Positions 24,301-36,600 are shown, counted from the first letter of the stretch. The stretch: DNA of 64,000 nucleotides from Anoplopoma fimbria (GCF_027596085.1 NC_072458.1:16972433-17036432); one strand, 5' to 3'. Program-made: numbers and translations. The notes: generated by a model from the letters alone, not told the origin.

Positions 24301-27300
24301 TCAACTCTCCAATTTAAAGCTCTTTCTAACCGCACCAATGTGTAGAGATATCCAGGAAATAATATGGACCACTAAAGGTGTAAGTGTGCTTGTTGTGTCC
24401 GGTTGGTACCAGCCTAGCACATTTTTCCCCTGGGTGTAACGTTTAAGAACCTCTCCCATGTTTCTTCTCCCACATATCTAACATCTTGGACGCCCAAGAT
24501 CTTTGATATGCACCTAATCAATGTTTGCATTTCCCTTTGAACAAATGTGAAAACGTTGAAGCTCAATCAAAGTGACAAAGTGTGTAAGTAAACAGAATTA
24601 GATTACTCTTATTTATCATATAAAGGACAATTGCATGTAGTTCAGGCTACAACAGTGGTTATACTTGTGGGTGGTCACCAATAAAAGGAATGTTTGAGGC
24701 GACATAAAGCTGTGGTGCTAATGGTGCTAAATTACTGTTAAATGCTCCTTTAGCTTCCATGGACTGTTGTGTTTGACTGACAGCTGAGCCATCAGAGGTG
24801 TCGTATTAGCAGCTGTTTTGAAAAGCCACACTCAGATGACTTCTGTTGTGATATCATCGTGTTATTAACACATAATAGAAAAAAAAATAGCAACACAGTC
24901 TGATCAGTCACCATGATCGTAACAGTAATATGACTGCTGACAGCTGATCCTGGTGCTGTGTTGGCAGAGGACTGATCTAATTTGCGTCACCATTTAAATA
25001 GTTTTCAATGTTTTTCAGATCATATTCTTTTGATTCTGTCAGTCTGTCACACTGTAGGATATATTATAACACTGCTCAGATATTTGATCCAGTGTAGGTG
25101 CAGGAAGTGAAAAGACCAACCAACTGCATCCAAGCACATCTTTGTTGCTTCAGTGTGCTGAAGCTGAAACATTTTCCCCCCGGTGGATATTTGTTTGGCT
25201 GCTTCCTTAACATACCAAGGAGCGGCACAAGCTGGTAAATGCTCATAGATTAGGAGATACTAACCAGGATGCTAATGTGGATGCTAATAGTAAGCTAATA
25301 TGGAAAAGTCAGTAAGAAACAAACAAATTAAGTTTTATTTTTGCTGGAATTCAACATTCAGTGACCATATTTTAAATAAAGGTTTTAGCATTAAAAGAGC
25401 AGGGGCCTTCGTCACTGATATTTATATACCTTCATCTGTGCCATCTGGGTAACAACAGACTTCTTCTCCACGGGACTCAGATCTCAAGTGTTCAACGAGG
25501 CTTCCTGTGAAATACAACAGGAATGAGGACAGGATGAGCTCATAATGGATGCACAGTGAACACAGACGTCACTAGTCAGTTCCTTACCTTTGGCTTTGAC
25601 AGAAAGGTTGCATTGTTTGCAGTTATATGGTGGGGATTCTGTGATGCGATGGGGGCACTTTTGCAGCACACTGGTGGTTTCCTTAAGGTGGGATCCACTG
25701 TCCTCACATTGGCACTTCCCTCCGGCTCCACCATGCACGAGAGCGTACTTCTCATTTGATCTGTGGGTGTGAAGAGAGCAGGAGGTTTCAGTTTCGTCCT
25801 CAGAGATTTTTCCCTGTCAGTTGTCCATTGATGCCGCTCCTCTCAGGAAGATAGTCACAATCAATATGTCTCTGCAGGGCCCTTTAGCACCTGTATGCAG
25901 CTCTTATTTAACCAGTGTAAGTACACTATCTGTTTGGCCTTTTTCTACACTGTGAGCTCACACTGTGGCAGCTGGGCCCGGGGTCCACCCCTCCATGTAC
26001 ACTGATGGTCCCTCAGCGAGGCGACCACTTCAGCTTCAACAGAGCAGCTTTCATAAGCCAAAACCAGACACCCCCACCCTCCCACTGCCTTATAACCCCA
26101 TCACAGCTCACACCACCACCATGTCCAAACAAGGGGGGAGCCTACGATGTGGCTCAAGGTCCGGGGGTTTGCTGCAGCCAGCCAATAAAAACAGACCAGA
26201 GAGGGAGGGAAACCCTGGCCCAGCCCAGCTGCTGCTCCAAATAAGCATGAAATAACACAGAATGTGAAAACACATTCCTACGACAAACAATCGTTCTGAT
26301 TATAATCGGCTGTTTTTTCTTCTATTTTCACTACAGGCTTCACGGCTGGAAAAACTCGGCAGGTATCATAAACGCTGGCTTTTACGGTCTTGAAAAAGTT
26401 AATGAAAGAGAAACAGTTTATAATCATGCCCATACACTTTACTCTTATGCTATAAAGCAGCTATATTCATGGGCTTTTCATGCAGAGCCTTTTCACGCCC
26501 AAGATTGGAGTCTCTGGGCCTTTGCCTTCAACAAAAAATGGCAATGTTCAACTACGTCGTTGCCTCAGTTTGGTCTTTTTGTCCCTCAGACAGACTGAAC
26601 AGACAGAGAAGGAGAAAGCGAGCAGGCGCGAGGATGACTCACTCTCTTAGGGAGGCTGTGAGGAGCGTCAACATTAGTCACAACAGGGATTTGTTCACAC
26701 ACACACACACACACACACACACAACACACACACACACACACACACACACACTCCCAAACCAAAAAGAGACACACAGATGGCACCTCTCTGCACTCGTCCG
26801 CATCTCAGCAGTGTTTATTTCTGATGGGTATCAGAAGTACTGACCGTGTCTGGTTTAACCTCGCTGCAAATAAATTTGAGAAGTGCATGTGCTTCAATTA
26901 AGACAATTAAATAACAGCACTTAAATAAATTCACACCTTACAAATTTGCATACTGCATCTAACTTTGTTGGAGGGATGTGTCATTGCTGTTCATGTTTCC
27001 TTTTTAACATGATTAAAATGACCTTTCTGGCCTACTACCTTCTATAACCACAATAACATGAAAAAGAACCACAATGTTTACAACAAAGCGTCCTTACAAA
27101 CAACACAAAGAGTCCATTATCTTCTATATCAGGACTCCTCAGGGTGTGTTGTTCATAGTTCGTTTTAACTCATTGTTGGTCTATTTCATTTAGAGTTATT
27201 TTCTGGAAATATAGCATTAAGGTGAATTATAGTTGCTACGGTGATTCGCATTTTAATTAGATTATACTATTAAAATGCTGTCCTGCAAACTGATTTAGAA

Positions 27301-30300
27301 CAGAGGTTAAACTGTCGGTTGGATGTTTGTTGGTGCATTACAGCCTAATGATTGATAATTAAATATACAAATTGTATTACATTATACCTTTACAATTTTT
27401 TTATTTCTACATGATCAGACTTACTCAGTTTGCTGAAGCCTTTGTGTGAACAGGATGAATGACTACAGCAAGCATAACTCTTCATATGGAACCTGACTAC
27501 CGTTTTAAGAAAAACTTGAAAAATGTTGAGCCTATCCTTTAAAGGTGCAATGTGTAAGATGTGAACAGAATTTAAGTTTAAAACATTCAAAAAATGAACA
27601 ATATCTCCAGAATGTTAAAAGGTAACAGTGCTGTCATTATATCAAAGCATGGGCCCTTCATGTCTTGTAATACCACTTGTACCTCCAGAGGCGATAGTGA
27701 GTCACTGAAGGTCAGTCGGCCCTTAGTCCAACATGAGAGGACGAAGAAGTAGAGCTGCCCAGAGGGCTACAGGGTCCATGTGCATTTTGATAGTTTGTTT
27801 ATTGGATTACATCTTAAATGGCAGAAATGTGAAAATGATTTTGCATTTTTGTGTCATCCTTTAAACTACTTCGCTGAGAGAGGAGTGGCTGACAGCTCCG
27901 GTAGTTTCAGCAGTTAAATCGAATGTTGCTTATTGTGGTAGTAACTTTTTTTATTTCTTATTTATTAAAGTTGTTCTATAATTGATAACTGTAAATATAG
28001 ATTGTGTGGACCCAGTAGTAGAACTGAAATGATGCCCGAGATTTGTTTTGAGCATGTGGTCTGATCTTACACATTGCACCTTTAACCTCCCTGGGGAATA
28101 CTCAATTCATAACAAAACTGCCAAACAAAGTACAAATTAATACATGTTGAAATCCTCTGTGTTCCCTATTGTGTTCTTTCATCATGTCCTAAAACCACAG
28201 TGCTTTTCTTATATATACTTTTGTCTGTTTTTCTGCCCAATCCCATTCAGTATGTCAGGCTGCCTTTAATGACTAATGCTATGTATGTACATGTACATAC
28301 TGTGTATATTTTCTACTCATTCCATTGGTGTCAGTGGAAGAGAATGAAACGTGCTGCCGCTCCATGTGAATGGCTGTGACGGTTGGTGTAAATTAATCTC
28401 TACTCCTGGCTTCAGCCCCTAAAAACAGACGGGCTCTGTTGGTGCAGACAGCCAACCGTTGGCCTCTCCAACATGGTGGACAGACAACGGTTTCCACAAC
28501 ATATCACAATATATGACGCAAGCAGAGATGAGGGATTTAACGCTGTAAATACAGACAGTATGTCACGGGTAAACTTGATGTTATTAGCTGATGTTTTTCA
28601 ACTGAAATGCTGAGCTGTCATGAGTTCATACTCACCCCCTCTCAGAGATCCAAACTTCTGGAGGTTGTTTATTTCTGGAGCATGACTGTACTTCCTCCTC
28701 CTCGTTCTTCTTCCCATCCTCACTCTCTTCTTTTCTGTCTGACCTGTCGTCATCTGCCGACAGCTGAGCCTTCGTCATTCCCTCTTGGACTCTGCAGTAC
28801 GACTGGCTGTTGTAAACCTACACCCGAAAGAGACATGGGCAAATTCACCAACTCTGCTCCAGCATGCCCAGGGAGACAAAAATTGGGAAGTCTCATTGAA
28901 CGTTGTGTTTAATAGCATTTGTTAAAGCACAAATATATTTTTTTCCCATTTGGGTATCATCATTGTTAAGATTTTTATACTCATGGTATCATCAACATAA
29001 ATGTTGTGCTGGCAAAAAAATATTTCCTGCTATTTGGGTATTAAGACTCTGCATTAGAAATGCAAAGATGTAATTTTGCATTGCTAACTCACTAACATTG
29101 CTAACACTTTGCTGCACCCTCTATACACCTGAAGAAAAAGCCAAGAGGCTCTCTATGCTGACCTACCAATGATGTAAACCATACCCCTGGATCAATTTAA
29201 CCTGAATTTAGGATCTACAGCTTTGGTCACCAACCATCTAAAAGTGCTATCTTGGTTTCAAAAGTGTCAAACATCTTTTATTGCATATCAACTACCCTCT
29301 CTCAGACTTTCGTGTCCTTATATATTTTGATCGGCCAAATAAACAATAAAATTCCAAGATGATCTCTAGTGGTGTTCAATTTTTTACACAGAGTGCTATC
29401 TACAGATTTACAATTGTAATCATTTTGTAATTACCTCAGTGGAGCATGGTCTTTTGTGGTCCTCTTGCTCCATTGACTCAGTTGTCCTGACTGACATGGG
29501 GGATACGGTGTAGATGGAGGGACTGAGCCTTTGCTTGCAGTGCAGCAGAGAGAGAGCCGTCTTGCTTGAGAGGCCAGGTGGGTTGGGGTCATAGCCGCTG
29601 GTGGACCACGATGAATACACTGAGGGCTTCTGTTCATCCAGAGTAGAAGGGTTTGGTTTAATGTAGTTCAAATAGCACCAGCTATTACAGGTGCTGGACA
29701 CCAGACTGGGGTTTGATGGGCCAACATGTGCAATGGGAGGACAAACACTCGGTAGACATGTCTGATTTTCCCTTTTGAGTTCCTGATTGCGTGTGTCCAC
29801 TGATGCCTTTTCTACACATCTCGCCTCTTCCTCCTCTTCTTCCTTTACTCGTTTCTGCTGCTGCTGTGACTCAGGGGGGAGCTCCATACTGTTTGAAGGG
29901 GAAAGCATGCGTTTGTTGCCCCCTGAGCCTGATACCCTCGAGCCATCGTCAGACCACGATTGAAGGTCTGGACTTTTGTTCCTATGGTTTCTGTATTCAG
30001 CCGTTGGGATGTCCATATTGTGTGCAACAGCATCGACTGCCTCCTGGGGCCTAGGGGAGGTGGACTGAGAAAATGTAGTGTATATGGCACATGCTAGGGT
30101 GAGTGTATCTGTCTGGAGACGCACGGCTACTGCTGGAGATGTGACCGGCCTCAGGAGTTCCAGACTGGAAGTGATGTGAGGGACAGAGTGCTGTATGTGG
30201 GAGGGATTTACTCGAACCTCTGAATAGTCATCATGTAGTAAGGGAATCTCTAGCTTCAGCCCTGTAGACATGGGGAGATAGCGAGCTCTGGCGGCCCCCG

Positions 30301-33270
30301 AGGGTCCATGTGTAGGATAGGGTTGCGGTGCTTCAGGAGGCGGCTGCTCTGTATGGATGTGTGAGGCCTCTTCTTTTACAGGATCTATACAAGCGGGTTC
30401 TGTGCTGCCTGTCAACTGAATATTTTGACTGAGTTTCCACTGAGAGAAGATCTCTTTGCCTTGTAATCCTAGTGGATTACGCAAGACCGTGTCACCTGAT
30501 ACAGGGGAGGTAGAGGACCTGCTGCAGTACACAGAAGTTGGGCCCACTTGAGAAGACGTGGTGGAGCTGACATGTTCGGGACTACGGCTCGGTATGGTAC
30601 ACCGCTCCTCCTCCTCCTCATCCGGATCTCTGATAGCAGTGTGTCTCATAAGGAGGCACTTTCTTCTTTCCCTCCAGCCGACTGCAGAGCGCTCAGGGGA
30701 CAGACAACTGTAGTCGAAAGACTTGCTGCGAGCCTCAGCCATGAGGACACTCGGTTGCGGGTCATGGGGCGCCTGCTCAGATGCTGAGCGCCTCATCTCT
30801 CTGTGCTGATGCACCCCAGGCACCGTCAACATGTGAGGAGCTCTTGATCTCCTCAGTGGTGTTGATCCTGCGATCTCCATGTCTGGTCTATTGGACTCTT
30901 CAAAGGATGTGGAACGGCCAGATGATGCGTAAGATGCACTACTGTCCTGACTAGGGCTTCGAGGCACGGATATAGAGTCAAAACTCGATTCCCCGAGGAT
31001 TGGGCGGCCTCAGCTAGACGTAAGCGCTTCTTCTTTGGAGGAAGCTTTTCAATGGGGAGCTGGGCCAGAGAGGGACTTCTCTGTGGCCACTGAAACTCGT
31101 CAGGTTTCTCTGAATGTTTTACTGTGGATATCGGCTCTATTGAGGTTGACGCGATCATGTTGGAATCCTCCGTAACCAGTATTTCTGGGACCTGCACACT
31201 GGGTTGGCGAAGCAGCTTTCGATTTGTTAGTTTAGTCAAATGTTGGGGTTGTTTCTGAGGCACAAGTTGATATTCTTCATGAGGTGGGGATTTTTGTGTT
31301 GCCTCAGTGCCTTGACTATCATTGCAAAAAGATTCCTGTTTTTCAAATGAACGAGTATGTTGAATTACTGAACAGGTTTGTAGTGGAGGTCTTCTTGACC
31401 CCTCATAAGCCACATTGCTTTCGTCTTTACACTGTCCCGACAAGAGGGCAGGAGAAGGTAATGACGGAGAAGAGGGATCATCAAATTCCAAACTCTCTTC
31501 TTTCCTTCTCTTGCGCATTGCTGAAGCTCCTGCTCTGACTGCATGGTTAATTAGCTGTGAGCACCCCATTTGACTAATTACCACCTCATTTCTGGGATGA
31601 TGTGCTAAACACAGGCTTTGCTTGTGTTTCTTATAACCCTCCCAATCTCTGCATCCAGTGCCACAGGCCTCACACTCATATGGCTGCGGTTGGCTTTGCT
31701 TGTGGTCAGGCACAGTGGTAACGCTGTCAGGGTAAAGTGAATGAGAACCCTCTTGTTCTTCTTTTGTAATTTCGGCACCCAGTGGGATTTCAATAGCTGG
31801 CTGCCGTCTTAGCATCCCGTAACGGCGGGAAGCCTGCGTTTCAGAGGGCTGTCGTTCATCAAAGGACTGAGTTAAGCGGAACTTACTGAGGCCACCACTG
31901 GCGGCGTTAAATGAACTTGCTGCAGATGGCATTGAGAGACTTCTCACCAAAGGGGCGGTGGATGTTTGGCCAGCTGGCTGCTCCACATTTAGGGATTGAT
32001 GATGAAATTTTTCACACGGAACTCCCATGGTGATGGAGCCACTGCTTTTATAGCCGAGATCTCCAGCTTTAGGGCTCTGAATTAATGCTTCTTTCACAGA
32101 TGAACTCTTTTGTGACTCTGAACTATTCTTCCTGGAGAGTGAGAATCTCCTTGGCTTCACACTGTCAATTTTACTGGTGTCAACCACTGCCTCGTTGATA
32201 GTGATGAGTTTGGTAATATGATCAATGACCTGCTTCTTGGGGACTGTGAATGCCTCCTGACCAGAGGGCTGCTGGTTATGGTGCCGGGACATCCTCTGTA
32301 GGTGTCCGAGACGCCCATATTTGCCGAGGATGATCTCTGCATAGCTTTTGGCACTTGTGTTGGGGGGGCTGTCCCCTGACTGCTCAGTACTCTCAGAGCG
32401 AGAGAAATAGCCTGATTCTGTGCTGCCTTTACTCCCTAAACTTAGAGATGAAGTCTTTTCATCAGATAAGTCTCGAGGACCGTGTTTTCCTCGACTCAGA
32501 CGCAGGGCTAGTCTCTTTTTCACTGCATGAGAGTCATCGTTTCCTCCGGTGCAATCTTTGGCCCTGTCTGTTTCATGACTCTTGATTGAGGCTACACTGC
32601 TCTCTCTTTCTGTAAGGGAAGAGGCTGATATAAGCTGTCTGGTTTCATCTTCTGACTCAGAGACTTGCTCTTCTAAAGTTCTCGACTCCCCAAGTGCCAG
32701 ACCTGCCTTCACCCTGTGGGTGTGCGATTTGCGGTGTTTGTACAAGTTACTCTTGGTCTTAAAAGAGAAGCCACATGGGGCACATGGATAAGGTCTTTCA
32801 CCTGTGTGGGAGCGGATGTGTTTCTGCAGGACACTCGGCTTCGCGCATGCACGGCCGCAGTAAGTGCAGACGTATTTGCCTGGTCTCTGAGGCTTGCGCT
32901 CACGTTTTTGTTTTGGGGGGCCCTCCGGGGTTTCTGGTTTGGACCGGGTGGGGCCACCTGCTGAGGAAGGTGAGCCAGGTGACAAACTAGAAACTGTGGT
33001 TGCTTTTGTTGCCTCATGATTGTGTTCCAGCGCTGCATCTGAGTCGATGCTCTGCCGCTGGTGCCGGAGACGTTTACGTTCAGGATGCTGTCTTCTGGTC
33101 TGTTTGGGTTGCTTCAGTGTGCCATGGGGCTTCGGGGAGCCAGTTTGCTGTTGCCGCCGGGGATGGGAGGGAGACTTAGGCTGCGGGCCTCGGTGAGGAG
33201 ACTCTGGTTGACAATGCTCTTGACCTCCGGACTGCTCCCCAGTCTGCAGGCGACTATCCAAGGCCTCCAT
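20787..33270 (-). CDS. hivep3: HIVEP3-like ZAS zinc-finger transcription factor (spliced, with an internal frameshift)
   Basis: Large nuclear kappa-B/recombination-signal-binding factor family (HIVEP/Schnurri). Coding exons: 33270-29435 (main), 28817-28636, 25760-25588, 25504-25430, 24089-23476 and 21329-20787. All have GT/AG borders and compatible phases; the conceptual length is about 1,807 residues, versus about 2,400 in human HIVEP3. Recognised in order: N-terminal ZAS C2H2 pair (residues 132-183), GSKGSTESGYFSRSEST, a KSYAEIILGKYGR block, a CCHC finger (530-554), the PPKKKRLRL nuclear signal, the SWCYLNYIKPN block, acidic stretches, a degraded C-terminal ZAS pair, a Ser/Pro-rich region and a C-terminal HLPLHSQQ...IPIGGIHM block. 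HLPLHSQQ with IPIGG matches HIVEP3 best, and edn2 adjacency agrees. The main exon carries a one-base frameshift. Confidence 0.93.
21330..23475 (-). other. hivep3: Last hivep3 intron
   Basis: Intron between the Ser/Pro-rich exon and the terminal exon; no extra in-phase exon was identified. Confidence 0.6.
23476..24089 (-). CDS. hivep3: hivep3 exon, Asp-rich then Ser/Pro-rich region
   Basis: Acceptor ctgtcctag and donor gtgagt; it enters in phase 1 and leaves in phase 0. The frame begins VSEERSRHPDEQKDPQYSDQ, continues through a hydrophilic acidic part, then SSSDSDKPHPGG, an arginine-rich RRALFARRRF and many SP repeats (SPSPRHRQSP, RPVSPVRGLSP). HIVEP proteins have the same order, acidic then SPRR-type repeats, after ZAS-C. 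The longer minus-strand frame read as starting MKNVHV is an out-of-frame shadow. Confidence 0.85.
25430..25504 (-). CDS. hivep3: hivep3 ZAS-C exon 2, degenerate finger end
   Basis: This 75-nt exon (acceptor tttcacag, donor gtatat) encodes GSLVEHLRSESRGEEVCC, which aligns with the family GNLTKHMKSKAHSKKC. The first ligand His is kept and the second is Arg. It joins its neighbours in phase. The second ZAS-C finger therefore lacks a canonical fourth ligand unless one of the following Cys pair substitutes. Confidence 0.78.
25588..25760 (-). CDS. hivep3: hivep3 ZAS-C exon 1, degenerate fingers
   Basis: Spliced frame starts GSNEKYALVHGGAGGK, collinear with the conserved KSNEEYVYVRGRGRGK that precedes the second ZAS pair. 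Finger 1 keeps its first Cys, but the second is Ser. The first ligand His is replaced by Cys, and the second His position is not conserved (Ile, with a shifted His nearby). A one-residue insertion lies in the helix. Finger 2 keeps both cysteines in PYNCKQC. The exon stops after KAK with one base of Gly, the same place HIVEP genes split this finger. Acceptor cacccacag and donor gtaagg are good. Confidence 0.82.
26696..26751. repeat. (CA)n microsatellite, interrupted
   Basis: Lies in the intron upstream of the ZAS-C exons. A single missing base (ACAACACA) breaks the array. Confidence 0.9.
27539..28085. mobile_element. MITE with TTAA-flanked inverted repeats (piggyBac-like)
   Basis: AGGTGCAATGTGTAAGAT at 27543-27560 is exactly inverted at 28064-28081, and TTAA lies directly outside each end. 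TTAA target duplication is the hallmark of piggyBac insertions. The interior has no transposase frame, so this is a non-autonomous copy of about 540 bp, inside a hivep3 intron. Confidence 0.7.
28636..28817 (-). CDS. hivep3: hivep3 exon after the main exon, acidic linker
   Basis: Bounded by a gggtgtag acceptor and a gtgagt donor; it enters in phase 0 and leaves in phase 2, matching both neighbours. It encodes about 60 residues starting VYNSQSYCRV, with a Glu/Asp/Lys-rich middle and ending QPPEVWISERG. Mammalian HIVEP proteins also have a charged linker just before the C-terminal fingers. There is no strong sequence match on its own; its placement rests on splice phase and order. Confidence 0.75.
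29435..33270 (-). CDS. hivep3: hivep3 main coding exon (ZAS-N, CCHC finger, NLS)
   Basis: The giant exon typical of HIVEP genes. Met at 33270 was chosen because it opens the frame upstream of the fingers and follows a likely 5'UTR. ZAS-N finger 1 has C135, C138, H151, H155 and finger 2 has C163, C166, H179, H183, joined by HTGERPYPC; all zinc ligands are present. The CCHC finger has C533, C536, H549 and C554. The frame breaks at about 30991-30994 after AEAAQSSG and resumes one frame over with ESSFDSISVPRSPSQDS, so HIVEP homology continues unbroken across the break. The exon ends at a gtaatt donor in phase 0. It is shorter than the ~5.5 kb counterpart in mammals. Confidence 0.92.
32716..32876 (-). 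other. hivep3: ZAS-N zinc-finger pair of hivep3
   Basis: Two adjacent C2H2 fingers linked by HTGERPY. They contain the family-typical KPSVLQKHIRSHTGERPYPC and SFKTKSNLYKHRKSH segments, essentially unchanged from human HIVEP proteins (recalled from memory). This is the kappa-B-like DNA-binding module. Confidence 0.95.
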
Positions 33271-33645
33271 AAAATGGAAGGACAGCCTCAGGTAGACACG
33301 TGGGATGCGTCTGCCTGTGTCAGGCTACAGAGTTCAAGCCAAATCATTAACTGAAGAATGGGTTTAATTGTGAGTGAATTCTATCAAATTATATCCACTT
33401 TAGTTGACTTCATAATTTCCACTTTATGGACTTTATGGCTTGACAGCAGAATAATGCCATCAAATGTAGAACGGAGGCATCAGAGAATCCAGCCCTGATA
33501 TGTCGTGTGCTTTGGAGGAAGTCCTCTGCAACGCTAACTTAAAGTATCCCATCGTGAAGCACTCAGCCAGTCTTGCTGCCACACAGTCTGATGTGAAGTC
33601 AGCTCAGTTGAATTTATGATTCTTCACTCTTCTCAACATGAAGAT
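33271..33645 (-). other. hivep3: Probable 5'UTR part of the hivep3 main exon
   Basis: A good minus-strand acceptor (tttgtctttacag) lies at 33646 and nothing interrupts the run to the start codon, so the main exon probably begins at 33645 with about 375 nt of leader. A second possible acceptor (cctgacacag, about 33321) would give a shorter leader. Several upstream ATGs occur in the longer version. Confidence 0.5.
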
Positions 33646-36600
33646 CTGTAAAGACAAACAACTCATTATAAAAAAAACAGTGCATACAATTCAACTTCAG
33701 GACATAGACAACCCTCTGACCCTCCGCTTGCCAAAAATAGATATTTATGTTTTATCTGTTACATAATCACTGTATGTGTCAAAACATTCAGCTCCCACTT
33801 TCCTGCGGCTGCTGGATACTGTTAAATTAGAATGGTTTATGTAATATTTTTGTATAAAAATATATCAGGATGTAGCAGATAAAAACAATGATTCTTCTAA
33901 CATTCGAAGAGACAGGCATTATGTCCACTGGCTGCAACGGGAACTTTTCAATACAGCATATTCTGAAATTGTCATGGTCTGCAATGATTTCTAATCAACC
34001 GTGCATTACTTATTTCAAAACCGTGGACCACAATGTTTTTCTGTCGGACAGCCTCAGAAATCCTACCCACTCACTGAGTCAATTCTGCAAGAGAGAAACA
34101 ATACCCAATGAAGAATATTATCATTATTTTGATGCTTTGGCAACATTGTCTTTTTCTGAATCGGTCAAGCCAATAAAACCACATTAAATTGAAATGAAAT
34201 ACAAAATCCTCTTGGTTGAGGAAGGAGATACGCATTTTGAAATGTCATAAAAGCACCTTCTTCTTTTTTTGTCTTAATGGAATTGCCTTGCATGAAGCTT
34301 TCTTTGCATAATTAATAACACTGGGATTAACTAAGGGACTGTGGCATGTGAACCTTGCACAGTGTCTCAGCATGATCGAATTAATGCTGCGTGTTTGACA
34401 TGTTGCGTAGTCCAGTATAAAACCATGCTTCATTCAAAATGATGATCATCAGACATTGCTACCGTACAGTACTGCCACATTGGAGGACATGGATGTCTGT
34501 TTCAATACCTAAAAGTGTACGGATCATTATATCTTTGATTTTAAATACTTATGAAAAGCAAATCCAAATGAGGTTAAGGGGTGGCTGTTGGCCGCAAGTG
34601 CACACACAAGGTGGTATCAGTGGAGATACTGAAGAGAACTCCCAATGAGATTTTGTGCCAGCAAAAACTGAAACAGTAAACAAGACATCCCACGCACTGA
34701 CCAGCTGGTTTCTACACCCACGTTCTGGTGAAAGACGGCAAAGCTGCTGGATTATATCCAAATTACTGATAACAGGTGGATAACCGTCTTTGGTTTGACT
34801 TGTGGGAAGAGTGTACATGCCAGTATTGGATGAATATTAACCCAACATCATTTTTATCTATAACAAAAGCCCATTCAGATGCCATGGGCCTACATCTCCT
34901 GCAGTGAGACTATAAGTGCTAAATGTATGTCAGACAGGTAATGTAACTGGAATAAGAGCTTTTGGAGGAGAGTCAGACTCAAAATAACGCCTCAGAGTTC
35001 CAACCGTGAGACACTCAAGAGCCCCTGCAAACTCTGCATGAGGGCGACAAGGAAATACGTTTCAGATTGAGCGCTTGCAGTACAAAACTAGCAACTAAAA
35101 CCAAATGATACTTTTTAAATCATGCAATGCATCTGCTCATTTACACTTGCATGTGTCGAGCTTATTCCGGAGTTAATTTGAGGACTGTTGATTTGCACCT
35201 CTTATGGTGAATATGAACCTAGCAGCCCCTTCTCTCCACAAGGCTCCTGTTTTCCCCCTGTCCTTGGCTCTCAGCCTCAATGATTCTGTCTAGGTGAGCT
35301 GTTGGAAGGATCTCCTAATCACACATCTGAGTGTAATGTCCTCAGTGTTAATTAAATTGCACACAAATTCACTATTTATATAGTAAGAATACCAACGTCC
35401 ATCTATAGCTACGATCCATCAAATACCAATAAATCTCCTCTTAGAAGGGGAACTCCACTGATTTCACACAACGTTTTTTTTACAGGAAGTAAACTCCTGC
35501 ATATGTGATACAAGTTGGATTAAGCTTTTTGAGGCTGTAGAAAGAATTGTGTGAAATCTGATACTTTGCCTCAAGTGACATCATCTGAGTCAGCGTCACA
35601 TAAACAGACCGCTGTAGCCCGCTCATGGCTACATAAGCCGCTACATGCAAAACATAAATAACTCTTTGACCTCAGCAGTCAAGTTGTATTGTGGGTAATG
35701 TAGGCTAAGTGTTTGGTAGAAAAGCATGGAATAAAACATACTTTTCTTTAAACTGTCCATCTTGAGTCCGATGTCCAATGTTATAGAAGTTCAAAGCTAA
35801 ATGGGTGTGAGTGCTTTTTTAATCACCGTTTGACATCCTTTCCAAAAAACAAAAGGCCATTTTCTCAACAGACATTCTGACAACATATCTTAAACATATC
35901 ATATCTTATATGATTCATGGCTTTGTTCCTTTAATGGTTTTCCAGTAAGCCATACCAGTGAGTCAGTGTGAACAAAACCAGATTCATGGAACCGGCACAC
36001 CTTAATGTAATGAAGCGATCATTGATGTTAATAATCACACCTGATATGAGCAAGGTGTACAATATAAATATATATATATATTGCATTTAGTGCACATCCC
36101 CAAAAATCTGCGTAGGCTACTCTATATAATGAAACAGTATAAAATAAATGTTCTGATGTATTTGCTGTGTGGGCATACAGGTACAGTTACAATCTGCAGA
36201 GTAAGCTGCAAATCTGCAGGTACTGTAAAAAAAATACTGTGAAATGTTGCATCCATTTACACACCACACAGAAAGAGAATATTGTATAAATGGCTTTTTA
36301 AAAATCTTGTCAATTTCCTCCTCTCACACTAATGGGCACCCAGCGGTGGTTCCTATGGTAACGGCCCTAAACCATGTGGTAGCAGATGGAAGGAGAGCTG
36401 GAGGGCTAAATTTATCTTCCAGCATCCTCAGCGACTACAGAGAGAGGGAGAGAGCGCTAGGCAGGCGAAGGTGCCTCCCTCCTCCAAGCTACGGGCTTTT
36501 TTGGAGAGAAAATCAATACTTTGGGAGTCTTGAATCTGTAGTACACTTATGCTCCTCCATTCTTTCAGGAGGAACTCGAGAGGAAAATGCATGCATGGGG

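Noticed and set aside
29791..30787. Plus-strand and alternative minus-strand open frames across 29.4-33.3 kb
   Set aside because: They overlap the hivep3 main exon, whose frame has clear family motifs; the others are shadows.
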